DNA of 64,000 bases from Chromatiaceae bacterium (GTDB lineage Bacteria > Pseudomonadota > Gammaproteobacteria > Chromatiales > Chromatiaceae), in NCBI GenBank assembly GCA_024235215.1, contig JACKMU010000007.1:257315-321314 (forward strand), given 5' to 3'. Position 1 is the stretch's first letter, and each line of letters starts with the position of its first letter. A program made the position numbers and the translations under genes. This document shows positions 55,710-64,000 of this stretch, piece by piece. Below the pieces are notes generated by a model. The model saw only the letters and a program-made list of their open reading frames with translations, made no database searches and had not been told where the DNA came from.

Positions 55710-58042
55710 TCGTCATAGGACGCTTTGTTGCGCCGGCGTTTCGAGATCACCTTGGACTTTTTCGCCGTGCCACCCCTGCCCTCCGCTCTCTGGCCTGCGC
55801 TACCGGAAGCACTCCCCGGCCCGCGTTTCACGCGTCTGGTGGAGGGCTTGCGTGCACGCTCATCCAGCGCGAAGTCGATCTTCTTCTCATCCAGATTGAC
55901 CGCCGCCACCTTGACGCGTATCGCATCGCCCAGACGGTAGACCCGGCCCGAGCGTTCACCACTGAGGCGGTGTCCGACCGGATCGAAATGGAAGTAGTCG
56001 TGATCCAGTAAAGTGATATGTACCAGCCCTTCGACGTAGATCTCGTCCAATTCCACGAACAGCCCGAACGAGGTGACACCGCTGATGATGCCGTCGAACG
56101 ATTCCCCCAGCTTGTCCATCATGTACTCGCATTTCAGCCAGGCGATCACATCGCGCGTGGCGTCATCGGCACGCCGCTCCGTGGTGGAGCAGTGCTCACC
56201 CAAAGCCTGCAGTTTCGACCTGGAGTAGTGGAAATCCTCCTCCCCGCCACCGGCCAGCAGGTGGCGGATCGCGCGATGCACCACCAGATCGGGATAGCGT
56301 CGGATCGGCGAGGTGAAATGGGTGTAGGCCGGAAACGCCAGACCGAAGTGGCCGATATTCTCCGAACTGTAGACCGCCTGCGACATGGAGCGAAGCAGCA
56401 CCGTCTGCAGCAGATGGGCATCGGGTCGATGCTGCACCGCGTCGAGCAGATCAGCGTAATCCTTGGCCGTCGGTTTCACACCACCGCTCAGCCGCAGACC
56501 CAGCTCTGCGAGAAAAGTGCGTAAATCGGCCAGCTTCTGCTCCGGGGGTCCCTCGTGCACCCGGTAGAGCGCGGGCAGCCGTTTGCGCAGCAGATAGCGT
56601 GCGGCGGCAACGTTCGCCGCCAGCATGCACTCCTCGATCAGCCGGTGGGCCGCATTGCGCTGCAGCGGTACGATCCGCTCCACCTTGGAGGCTTCATTGA
56701 AGATGATACGAGTCTCGGTGGTATCGAAATCGATCGCACCGCGTACCGCACGTGAGGCGTGCAACACCTGATAGAGCGCGTAGAGCCGGTGCAGTGCCGG
56801 GAGCAGTTCGGCGTACTGCTGACAGAGCTGTGGATCACCCTCGAGCAACATCGCCGCCACCTGATCGTAAGTGAGCCGTGCCTGGGAGCGCATCACCGCC
56901 GGGAAGAATTTCGAGCGGATGGTTTTTCCCTCCTGGTTGATATAGAGCTCACACACCATACAGAGACGATCCACCTTTGGATTGAGCGAACAGAGACCGT
57001 TGGAGAGTTCTTCGGGCAGCATGGGGATCACCCGGTCGGGAAAATAGACCGAGTTACCCCGCCGCCTCGCCTCCGCATCGAGTGCACTGCCGGCGGTGAC
57101 GTAGCTGGATACGTCGGCGATGCAGACCAGCAACCGCCACCCCTTGGGAGTGGTATCGCAGTAGACCGCATCGTCGAAATCCCTGGCATCGGCACCATCG
57201 ATGGTGACCAGTGGCAGCTGGCGCAGATCCACTCTGCCATGCACCTGGCTCTGCTCAATCTCCTCACCGAGTCCGTCGATCTCAGTCAACACCTCGTCCG
57301 GCCACGCCAACGGCACCCCGTGGGTGCGGATCGCCACGTCGGTCTCCATTCCCGGGGCCATGTGCTCGCCAAGAATCTCCACCACCCGGCCGATCGGCTG
57401 ACTGCGCTGGCTTGGCTGTTCCAGTACCTCCGCCACCACCATCTGGCCGTGCACCGCACCGTTCAGATTTTCCGCCTGTACCACCAGATCCTGGTTGATC
57501 CGTTTGTCGTCCGGCACCACGAACCCGAGACCGCCTTCGATATAGATGCGCCCGACAATCTCGCGGTTGACATGCTCCAGCACTTCCACCAGCGCGCCCT
57601 CACGCCGTCCACGCTGGTCGATGCCGACGACACGCACCACCGCCCGGTCCCCATGCAGCAGCGGCCGCATCTGGCGCGGCGACAGGAACAGATCCTCCCC
57701 TCCTTCGTCCGGTTTGAGAAAGCCGAAGCCATCTCTGTGCCCGATGACCCGGCCCGCAATCAGGTCCTTCCTGTTGACCAGGCAGAAGCCGTCCCGGCGG
57801 TTGCGGATCAGCTGGCCGTCCCGCTCCATCGCGTTCAATCTGCGGCGCAGCGCCTCCTGCTCCTCCTCGCTGTGCAGATCGAGCAGCTGCGCCAGCTTGT
57901 CGTGCCGTAACGGCGCGCCGAAGCGGGCCAGCTCCTGCATGATGTATTCACGGCTCGGTATCGGATTGTCGTACTTTCTGTGTTCGCGCAGTCGATGCGG
58001 ATCCATCTCCCTGGCGGTTTTCTCTCTGGCGCGTTTTGCCAC
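55706..58042 (-). CDS. rnr: Ribonuclease R
   Basis: 778 residues from a GTG at 58042 with AGGAAAG upstream. The frame is open to 58150, but the extra residues are not RNase R-like and lie against the divergent tRNA promoter. N-terminal HTH region and two cold-shock domains (about 1-220), the RNB catalytic domain with DGADARDFDDAV (metal-binding Asp), an S1 domain (about 640-720) and a Lys/Arg-rich tail typical of RNase R. It is a processive 3'-5' exonuclease able to degrade structured RNA, and is coupled to rlmB. Confidence 0.93.
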   Translation of the reverse strand: MAKRAREKTAREMDPHRLREHRKYDNPIPSREYIMQELARFGAPLRHDKLAQLLDLHSEEEQEALRRRLNAMERDGQLIRNRRDGFCLVNRKDLIAGRVIGHRDGFGFLKPDEGGEDLFLSPRQMRPLLHGDRAVVRVVGIDQRGRREGALVEVLEHVNREIVGRIYIEGGLGFVVPDDKRINQDLVVQAENLNGAVHGQMVVAEVLEQPSQRSQPIGRVVEILGEHMAPGMETDVAIRTHGVPLAWPDEVLTEIDGLGEEIEQSQVHGRVDLRQLPLVTIDGADARDFDDAVYCDTTPKGWRLLVCIADVSSYVTAGSALDAEARRRGNSVYFPDRVIPMLPEELSNGLCSLNPKVDRLCMVCELYINQEGKTIRSKFFPAVMRSQARLTYDQVAAMLLEGDPQLCQQYAELLPALHRLYALYQVLHASRAVRGAIDFDTTETRIIFNEASKVERIVPLQRNAAHRLIEECMLAANVAAARYLLRKRLPALYRVHEGPPEQKLADLRTFLAELGLRLSGGVKPTAKDYADLLDAVQHRPDAHLLQTVLLRSMSQAVYSSENIGHFGLAFPAYTHFTSPIRRYPDLVVHRAIRHLLAGGGEEDFHYSRSKLQALGEHCSTTERRADDATRDVIAWLKCEYMMDKLGESFDGIISGVTSFGLFVELDEIYVEGLVHITLLDHDYFHFDPVGHRLSGERSGRVYRLGDAIRVKVAAVNLDEKKIDFALDERARKPSTRRVKRGPGSASGSAGQRAEGRGGTAKKSKVISKRRRNKASYDE

Positions 58043-58143
58043 GATGTTCTTTCCTGCTGTGCGTTGATTGAGAAGCCGAATTGTACCCCTGGATGGATCC
58101 ACTGTCGCATACCACTTCCCGGCACAGACAGGCGAAATGAGCG

Positions 58144-58172
58144 TTGACAATAACCTGCTATCCGGTTAAATT
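58144..58172 (+). promoter_or_regulatory. Consensus sigma-70 promoter of tRNA-Leu
   Basis: TTGACA at 58144-58149 and TAAATT at 58167-58172, 17 bp apart, are followed by a GC-rich discriminator (GCGCGCC) typical of stable RNA promoters under stringent control. The tRNA gene begins 50 bp after the -10. Confidence 0.75.
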
Positions 58173-58221
58173 GCGCGCCTCGACGGTTGAGTTGGTATCA
58201 GCCTGCATCACCGCAGAGATT

Positions 58222-58308
58222 GCCGAGATGGCGGAATTGGTAGACGCGCTAGCTTCAGGTGCTAGTTGGGGAAACTCAGTGGAGGTTCAAGTCCTCTTCT
58301 CGGCACCA
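58222..58308 (+). tRNA. tRNA-Leu (anticodon CAG)
   Basis: 87 nt including the encoded CCA. The acceptor stem pairs GCCGAGA with TCTCGGC. The anticodon stem CTAGC/GCTAG encloses TTCAGGT, so the anticodon is CAG, decoding CUG. The long variable arm and GGTTCAAGTCC T-arm are class II features of tRNA-Leu. It closely resembles E. coli tRNA-Leu(CAG) around the D and anticodon arms. Confidence 0.95.
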
Positions 58309-58326
58309 CATCCCCGTACCACGAAA

Positions 58327-58373
58327 CCTCGCTGAATCCCGTTTAAAAACGACAGATTAGCGGGGTTTTTTAT
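58327..58373 (+). terminator. Intrinsic terminator of tRNA-Leu
   Basis: CCTCGCTGAATC and GATTAGCGGGG form a stem with one bulge and one G-U pair, followed by TTTTTT (from 58366). It lies 19 bp after the tRNA end. Confidence 0.75.
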
Positions 58374-58420
58374 TGCTTGGATCAAGATAGGTACCTTCTC
58401 CCCCGCGATTCATCTGCATC

Positions 58421-58984
58421 TCATTCTGCTTCACTGCTCCACTGCCCGTGTTCATTCAGGTCAGCTGCGATTTCACGGAACTGTTCCAATGCCGCTTCCG
58501 GATCCTCGACAATCTCCATTGCAATCACGCCCGGCTCCGGCAGATTGTCGGAATCCTCCAGCGATTCATCCTTGAGCCAGAAGATGTCCAGGCTGGCCTT
58601 GTCGCGGTTGATAGGATCCTCGTAATCGTAGGCGTGCCAGCACCCGGTGGGGTCGTTCTCGCTCCAGGCTGGTTCACGCAGATGCCTGTTCTCAGGCACA
58701 TAGCACTGCACGAACTCATCCAGGTCCGTGCGCTTGAGCGGGTAGGTCTTTAGGGTGAAGTGCATATTGGTGCACAGGTCGTAGATCCACAGCTTGCGGG
58801 TCCTCGGGGTTTCCGAGGCCGGCTTCTTGTCGAAGAACAGCACGTTGGCCTTTGCTGTGCAGGACGCACGAATGCCGCAAGCGCAGGGATGCGCAGGAGC
58901 AGCCTCCAACAGCCCTTCGTAGGCATCGCCCTTCACGTCACTGCTCATCATGGCGATTTGGTTATTTCCGGAACACATCAACAC
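58421..58984 (-). pseudogene. Internally deleted remnant of a type I methyltransferase (hsdM)
   Basis: The frame of 187 residues is a chimera of two distant parts of one N-6 DNA methylase. DVKGDAYEGLLE (from about residue 16) is the helical segment found just before the catalytic core. It is followed after a few residues by ANVLFFDKKPASETPRTRKLWIYDLCTNMHF and an EFVQCY to DIFWLKDESLEDSDNLPEPGVIAMEIVEDPEAALEQF tail, the C-terminal part of such proteins. The SAM-binding and NPPF-type catalytic core between them is gone. It cannot be an active methylase. It belongs to a different HsdM lineage from the partial gene at the window's end. Confidence 0.75.
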
Positions 58985-59005
58985 TAGACCACCTTAGCAA
59001 TAGCA

Positions 59006-60076
59006 TTAGAAAAGGCCAGCTCTATCGCACCCATCAAGGAAAGCTTTCTTGAGGAAGTTGCACTCAGCGAAAGGGCTGTTTTTCTCTTGCCGAGCCAGCG
59101 TCACCAGGAATTCGGCTGGTTGCCTACCCTCTTCCATCCACTCATCCAGAATCTGCATCAGCCAATACCTGCCATCGTTTGTTCCGGCACTTTCGCCTTA
59201 TAGCGTTCTTCGATACCGTACACATCCTTCCAGGTATCAATCTGTTCGCTCAGCTCTGGCGGACCGAATTCTAACTGAATGTCAGCGGGTTTGAGATTGT
59301 CGATATCCAGCTGGTTGAGATCGACTTTGACCTCGATGTTATAGGCGGCAGTACGTGTAGGGATAAAACACCTTGCGACGATGCACTGCGCCAACCGGAT
59401 CTTTCGGTGTGTATGCCGGGTCCTTGCTGGTTTTGTAACTACTGTTGCAGTGATGGCATGCCGGTACGAGGTTATGGAAGTTGATGGAATTGAATGGGTA
59501 AAGACCCTTGGGAAGATAGTGGTCGTAGGCTTCGCGTGTTGAGTGATAAACGCCCTGCATATCCGCAATGCCGCAGAATGGACATTTGCCGGTCGTGTTC
59601 ACACTCATGAACGCCTTATAGTGGTCGTCAATCTCGCCAATCTTATTCTTTAGCGCCGCAATATCGAGATTGCTGTAAAGCCCCTTGAAGAACGTACCAA
59701 ACTGGTCAGCAAGGTCTTTGTGATTGACAGCGATGTCGGAGTAACGAGCGAGATGAGCAGCCGGATCATCGGTGCACACTTTCTCCAGATCGTTATTGCC
59801 CTGGTACCACAACTGAAATTGATTTATCTGTGCGGCAGTCAGCATAGAAAACAAACCGTAGATTCGCTCCACATGGCCATAAAAGAAGTCGGCACCTTGC
59901 GTGTCGGAGTAATAGAAGGCTTCCATTACTTCGCGCAACTCAGCGTTGGAGTCGAATAGGTTCAAGCCAAAAGTGCCACTTGCCGGCGCCATACACCACA
60001 CCTCGTAAAAGATGAAGTCGATGAACTCCTGCATCTTTTCCATCTGATGGGGAACGTATTTGTAAGGGAACAGCAT
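59006..60076 (-). pseudogene. HNH endonuclease with two frameshifts
   Basis: The first frame (60076 to about 59350, 245 residues) encodes an HNH-type nuclease: KCPFCG and ACHHC zinc cysteines around YDHYLPKGLYPF and NLVPACHHC. The frame ends at YCRL, but homologous-looking sequence continues in the next frame as YNIEVKVDLNQLDIDNL ... DVYGIEERYKAKV, and after a second shift near 59190 as GTNDGRYWLMQILDEW ... FLDGCDRAGLF, ending at a TAA at 59006-59008. The HNH core is intact, so the first product might still work. The gene starts on the TGATG of the ATPase stop, so the pair is translationally coupled. Two errors or true decay are both possible. Confidence 0.75.
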
Positions 60077-61854
60077 CAGCCTTGCGCCTCCATGCTGTCG
60101 AGGATAGTTTTTATCAGTAGTACCTTTTCCACCGAGTCGCCGAGTGTCTGATTGATCTCGGCAATAAGCTGCTCTTTGTCCTGTCCTTCATTAAAGCGGC
60201 TGCGGAATTTCTCTAACTCAGCTTGCGCATGACCACCTATGGTTTCGCGCTTGTTGAAGGTGTTCATGGTGATCTTGTTGATCGAGGCGCCAAGCGTGTT
60301 GTAGTCGGGCTTTGTTACTGAAACCGTGCCATTGTCCTTCTTGAACACCAGCACCTTTTCCGGCTTGCTGTCCGAAATCAGAAACGGCGTGTGGGTGGTG
60401 ACGAGCATTTCATGGTTGTCTTCCGAGCCTGTAAAACACTGGTGTAGGCGGGTGACGAAGTTCGAGCGCCAGTCGGGATTGAAGTGGGTTTCCGGTTCAT
60501 CGAGCAGGAACAGGCTGCAGGTATTGCGGAACAACAGGCACAGGCCCAGACTGTGCAGCAGCTGGTGTTCGCCATCCGACAGCGACTTCAACAGCACGGG
60601 TTCTTCCGACCCTGTCTTTTTGAGCTTGAATTCCTTGATGCGCATGATGCGCTGGTCAGAGGCAAGCGTCGGCACGGTCTCGCTCACGTAGAGGCTATCC
60701 GATTTGTACAGGTCGTTCTTGAGCTGTTCACTCACGGTATACAGGTTCAGGGTCAGCAGCACCTGTAGCGCCTGAAACAGGGCAATGGGCGACTTGTTGA
60801 CATCGAAGTCGAAGTTCTCGCGGAATGCCTGTTTGGTTGCATCGTTTACCCAATAATCTAGATAAAGCGTGTCGGTCGCATCGTCCAGATAGGAACAGGT
60901 GGCGCAGCGCGTGAGCTGATCAATGATTCCATCAGTCCTGGGCGAGGCGGTTTCGTCGCCCTCAAGCAAGGTCATCAGGTTGACGCGGTATGCCCGTTTC
61001 TCGCTATCCTCAGCATCTAGCACGACAAGCGCAGGGTTATTGCGAACGATGTCGTCAACAGACTCACGCCGGCTTTCGTCCTGGCTGCCAAATGCCAGGA
61101 CCTCAGCTTCATCGATCTCGATGCTACGCCGGATGATGATGCGAAACTCGGTGATCCCTTCAACGCCGACATCCTCACGGAACGGTCGCAAGGTCTCGGT
61201 ATCGTGATACAACAGATTGCACAGCAGGATCGCCTGGCTGAAACCGCTGTCCAGGTAGGCCAGACGGGTATCCGGGTGGCCGGGATAGCTTTGTTGTTGT
61301 GTCAGCGCATTCCAGTACTCATCAAACTGGATGAAACGCATCTTGAAAAACGGCAGGCTGAGGATTTCGTTCTCACCCGAGGAGTAGCCCAGCACGTACT
61401 TCGGAAACAAGATATCCGCGTGACCCGCCTCGAAGGATTCATATATGTCTGCGTTGAATTCGCTCTGGTTTTCCCATCGGAATCTGACCGGCTCATCGTT
61501 TTTCTTCCAGACACCGACCCTTGCCCAGGCTGGGCCATCAGGCTTTATGTACTCAAGCGGCACCTGAATCAGGTAATCCAGCTCGAACGCGGCCGGAGTG
61601 AAATCGAATCCAGGTTCCTGCAACGCTTCGGGAAGAAAGCTGCGCCGCACACGCAATACCTCCAGCTGGTAGAAGATCGCGGCCAGAACCTCCAGCAGGT
61701 TCGACTTGCCGCTGCCGTTGGGTCCGGCGCAAACAAACGGGGCAAAGCCCTGATCCTCCTGCAAATCCCATTCGGTGCGGAAGTGATGTTCAAAGTCCGG
61801 CTGCAAGCTGCGAAAGCCTTCAGGGTCGGTGATTTTCAGGCGCAGTAGCTTCAC
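60076..61854 (-). CDS. AAA family ATPase associated with the restriction system
   Basis: 592 residues, GTG start at 61854. Walker A is GPNGSGKSN (about 45-53), preceded by PFVCA. An ABC-like signature LSDGEHQLLH and Walker B FLLDEPETHFNP lie at about 440-480, with TTHTPF after them. This is the SMC/RecF-like AAA arrangement of defence ATPases (OLD, Septu PtuA and the restriction-system-associated AAA family). It lies 6 bp after hsdS and is coupled to an HNH nuclease gene, the same ATPase-plus-HNH pairing as Septu. A defence role is inferred from family and context. Confidence 0.85.
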   Translation of the reverse strand: MKLLRLKITDPEGFRSLQPDFEHHFRTEWDLQEDQGFAPFVCAGPNGSGKSNLLEVLAAIFYQLEVLRVRRSFLPEALQEPGFDFTPAAFELDYLIQVPLEYIKPDGPAWARVGVWKKNDEPVRFRWENQSEFNADIYESFEAGHADILFPKYVLGYSSGENEILSLPFFKMRFIQFDEYWNALTQQQSYPGHPDTRLAYLDSGFSQAILLCNLLYHDTETLRPFREDVGVEGITEFRIIIRRSIEIDEAEVLAFGSQDESRRESVDDIVRNNPALVVLDAEDSEKRAYRVNLMTLLEGDETASPRTDGIIDQLTRCATCSYLDDATDTLYLDYWVNDATKQAFRENFDFDVNKSPIALFQALQVLLTLNLYTVSEQLKNDLYKSDSLYVSETVPTLASDQRIMRIKEFKLKKTGSEEPVLLKSLSDGEHQLLHSLGLCLLFRNTCSLFLLDEPETHFNPDWRSNFVTRLHQCFTGSEDNHEMLVTTHTPFLISDSKPEKVLVFKKDNGTVSVTKPDYNTLGASINKITMNTFNKRETIGGHAQAELEKFRSRFNEGQDKEQLIAEINQTLGDSVEKVLLIKTILDSMEAQG

Positions 61855-61860
61855 GGAACA

Positions 61861-63396
61861 CTAACCCTTAACGATCAACTGCACCCTATTGGCATCGTCC
61901 AAAAAGGATTGCTCCAGCCTGCCGTCACGGATGCGTTCGAAAACCCATTCTTTAAGCTGTTCGTAATCGTCGACATTCCAGTGTTTATCGAATTCGTCCA
62001 TAAGGTCCATGGTATTCCAACTGGCATGTTGCCAGAAATCGTCCAGCATCAGCTGTTGGTCTTTCTTCTCGTTAAGATATTCTTCGAACAGGTTAAGCAG
62101 CAGACCCTTTCGCGACTGCGGGTCGGACATGGGGTATTCGTTTATTTTGATTTGATCATCAGCAGTGGCGATATCAGTGATCTTAATCTCACGTTCCTTC
62201 GGTTCGGCTTGATCCGGCAGAGGTACGCGCGACAAATCCAGTTCGCCTTTGAAGGCCTTTTGGCTTAAAGCGCCATAGAGGCTTTCCAAATCTAAAAGGC
62301 TTTGCTGGTAGCGCTTCTTCAGTTCATCAATCCGCAAGACAAATTTAGAGAAGTGCAGCTGTAGATCAGGGTCGGGGTTAGCAACAACAATCTTCTTAAG
62401 GTCTTTGATGTTTACACGAGGTGCGGCCCCTCCTCCTATCAGTCCTCGTAGTTTTGATTTGAACGAAACAGACTCAAGAAGTGCCCATAAAAATTCAGAC
62501 CTATTGGCGGAACTCACCTTGAAAAGCATCATTCTTTGTCCGAGACAAATCTGCTCCTGGTCGATTATTCTTGCGGCATTACCCAATCTACCGCCTTCAC
62601 GCGAATAAACTATGTCATTTTGCTGTGGGCGATATCTCGCTATTCGATCATCGAAAACCTGCTTTTCTACTTGGTAAGTATTTGTCAGATTAAGATACCC
62701 TTCGACAATATCGCTAGAACGAACACAGTAATAGCCCGTATCCACCTCGCTGTATTTTGGCGTGCTGTGGGGACAATCAATTACCGCCTCGCATAACCCC
62801 TCTATAGTAGATGTCTCCCAGCCCTTCTCATTCCGCACCGGGTCGCCAAACATATCCAGAAAGACGCTTTTGAGCAGGTCGTCGAGTTGTAGCAAGTGTT
62901 GTTTGCGCTGGGCGATCAGCCCTTCCACTTTGCCGAGCAAATGGGCAATGCGTTTTTGGTCGTCAAGCGGTGGCAGCGGAATTTCAATTTCTGCGACTTT
63001 TGCCGGGCTAGCACGCAACAATGAACCACCAACGCCTGACACAGTTTTCATGAATTGGCTGTGGAAAGGGTCTGAAGTTAAAAAGTAACGGAGATAATCT
63101 GGTGCCAGATCATCGCTACGGAATTGAATCCATTCGCCGGATGCAATTTGACGATATCCCTTATCTTTAGGTACGACCCAGCACCGCCGAATATGAGGGA
63201 CAATCTTAGACAAGAGGACGTCATTTGGTTTGACAATTTTCTTAGCTGAACCAATTTGTTCACCCTTAAGAATCTCGGGCTGATCTCGATCAAAGGCGGG
63301 TATGCTTAAGAGTTCAAATGTCTCATTCTTGAACTTGCGAGGATCAATCGATCCACCTCGCTTTAGCATGAATTCATCCAGTTTGCGGACGATCAT
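61861..63396 (-). CDS. hsdS: Type I restriction-modification specificity subunit
   Basis: 511 residues. Two target recognition domains (about 1-140 and 195-345), each followed by a conserved helix with IPLPPLDDQKRIAHLLGKVEGL or the later LHFSKFVLRIDELKKRY. These set the DNA sequence recognised by the complex. After the second conserved region there is an extra C-terminal segment of about 110 residues (400-511), not part of normal HsdS, rich in acidic and aromatic residues (FWQHASWNTMDLMDEF, WVFERIRDGRLEQSF). The gene overlaps hsdM by 4 nt. The TRD region is AT-richer than its surroundings. Confidence 0.92.
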   Translation of the reverse strand: MIVRKLDEFMLKRGGSIDPRKFKNETFELLSIPAFDRDQPEILKGEQIGSAKKIVKPNDVLLSKIVPHIRRCWVVPKDKGYRQIASGEWIQFRSDDLAPDYLRYFLTSDPFHSQFMKTVSGVGGSLLRASPAKVAEIEIPLPPLDDQKRIAHLLGKVEGLIAQRKQHLLQLDDLLKSVFLDMFGDPVRNEKGWETSTIEGLCEAVIDCPHSTPKYSEVDTGYYCVRSSDIVEGYLNLTNTYQVEKQVFDDRIARYRPQQNDIVYSREGGRLGNAARIIDQEQICLGQRMMLFKVSSANRSEFLWALLESVSFKSKLRGLIGGGAAPRVNIKDLKKIVVANPDPDLQLHFSKFVLRIDELKKRYQQSLLDLESLYGALSQKAFKGELDLSRVPLPDQAEPKEREIKITDIATADDQIKINEYPMSDPQSRKGLLLNLFEEYLNEKKDQQLMLDDFWQHASWNTMDLMDEFDKHWNVDDYEQLKEWVFERIRDGRLEQSFLDDANRVQLIVKG

Positions 63397-64000
63397 CCAA
63401 CCATCCCCCGTAACTCCAACAACTGACGCACAATCCCACTCTGCACATCTTCTAAGACGGCATCGCTCGCCTCGCCCACCTCTGCCTGTAGCAATCGATC
63501 CAATATCACTGCCGGCGGGTCGTAGTGCACTTCTTCAAACACGTCCTCCTTGTAGCGGCTCAGCGACAAATCGAAGTTATTCTCCTCATTGGCAATCTCT
63601 TCGCGCGGCACCATGAACCATTTTTGCGTGCGGTCGGTGTCGGCCTCGGGGTTTCGCGCGTGATATTGGGTGCAGATGTCTTGCAGGTCGCCATAGCCTT
63701 CCAGCTTGGTGCGTTTGTCGTCGAGCGAGTAACCGTCGCTGTGCATGTCGTAGAACCAGACATGTTCCGTGGCGGTTTTGGTCACCATGTCTTTCGGCCC
63801 CCACACTTTGGTGAACAGCAGAATGGCGGTGCTGACGCCGGCATAGGGTTTGAACACGCCACTGGGCATGGTGACCACGGCCTTGAGATCGCAGCGGTCC
63901 ACCAGCAACTGGCGCAGATTCTTGAACGCGCCACCGGAGCCGAACAACACACCTTGCGGCACGATGACGCAGGCGGTGCCGCCTTTTTTCAACAGACGAT
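63393..64000 (-). CDS. hsdM: Type I restriction-modification methyltransferase (partial, N-terminus beyond window)
   Basis: About 200 C-terminal residues are visible. Motifs of the N-6 DNA methylase core near its end (GGTACVIVPQGVLFGSGGAFKNLRQLL, VVTMPSGVFKPYAGVSTAILLF) are followed by the FDLSLSRYKE region. The frame is open to base 64000. It modifies adenine in the type I target together with HsdS. hsdR is not visible and may lie further left on the minus strand's upstream side, beyond the window. Confidence 0.93.
   Translation of the reverse strand, partial: RLLKKGGTACVIVPQGVLFGSGGAFKNLRQLLVDRCDLKAVVTMPSGVFKPYAGVSTAILLFTKVWGPKDMVTKTATEHVWFYDMHSDGYSLDDKRTKLEGYGDLQDICTQYHARNPEADTDRTQKWFMVPREEIANEENNFDLSLSRYKEDVFEEVHYDPPAVILDRLLQAEVGEASDAVLEDVQSGIVRQLLELRGMVG

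Noticed and set aside
56759..57910. Plus-strand frame of 383 codons opposite rnr
   Set aside because: Antisense to RNase R; no motif or ribosome site.
58043..58150. Upstream extension of rnr to an earlier start
   Set aside because: The extra 36 residues are not RNase R-like and run into the consensus tRNA promoter; the GTG at 58042 has a ribosome site.

Overview
The window looks like a chromosomal segment of a sulfur-oxidising-type gammaproteobacterium (Chromatiales or a relative). This is inferred from gene content only: a HynS-Isp1-Isp2-HynL hydrogenase as in purple sulfur bacteria, a sodium-pumping oxaloacetate decarboxylase, a split B12-dependent ribonucleotide reductase (NrdJab), many c-di-GMP/two-component proteins and a type I secretion operon. 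Coding density is high and base composition is moderately GC-rich, with visibly AT-richer DNA in the restriction-modification genes at the right end.

Layout. 1-2948 (minus): oadG-oadA-oadB, with oadB cut by the window edge. 3196-8146: Maf/YceF, a class III adenylate cyclase overlapping a TPR lipoprotein gene, a phosphoribosyltransferase and a DUF3334 (CheX-like) protein. 8160-14740 (minus): a hydrogenase locus in the order maturation protease, HupH-like chaperone, HynS, Isp1, Isp2, HynL and, after a strong hairpin, a guanylate-kinase-like protein with a degenerate P-loop. 14880-18120: a consensus sigma-70 promoter with two NrdR boxes driving nrdJa and nrdJb. 18214-24526: a 3-hydroxyisobutyrate-dehydrogenase-like enzyme, an HTH-REC regulator with reversed domain order, and a signalling cluster (REC, hybrid kinase, REC, REC-EAL).

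24971-37561: a CPXCG mini-protein and a type I secretion operon (HlyB, HlyD, an unrecognised secreted cysteine-containing protein, and a 2420-residue RTX protein with an N-terminal lipase-like GYSLAG motif). 37562-38588 is non-coding and holds a 168-bp MITE-like palindrome with perfect 20-bp terminal inverted repeats. 38589-43101: REC-GGDEF-EAL, a sensor kinase broken by two single-base frameshifts, and a CheY-like regulator. 43276-50055: a dienoyl-CoA-reductase-like SDR divergent from a five-gene peptide-type ABC importer. 50181-58042: a hybrid kinase, YedK/SRAP, ArfB, MsrB (two possible starts), DUF1223, RlmB and RNase R.

58144-64000: a tRNA-Leu(CAG) with consensus promoter and terminator abuts a defence-type region on the minus strand: a type I restriction-modification operon (hsdM partial, hsdS with a C-terminal extension), a coupled AAA ATPase and HNH nuclease (the latter with two frameshifts), then an internally deleted remnant of a different hsdM lineage next to the tRNA. 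No hsdR lies in the window.

The candidates most worth follow-up are the AAA ATPase/HNH pair inside the hsd operon, the unknown secreted protein encoded between hlyD and the RTX gene, and the P-loop-defective guanylate-kinase-like protein tied to the hydrogenase locus.
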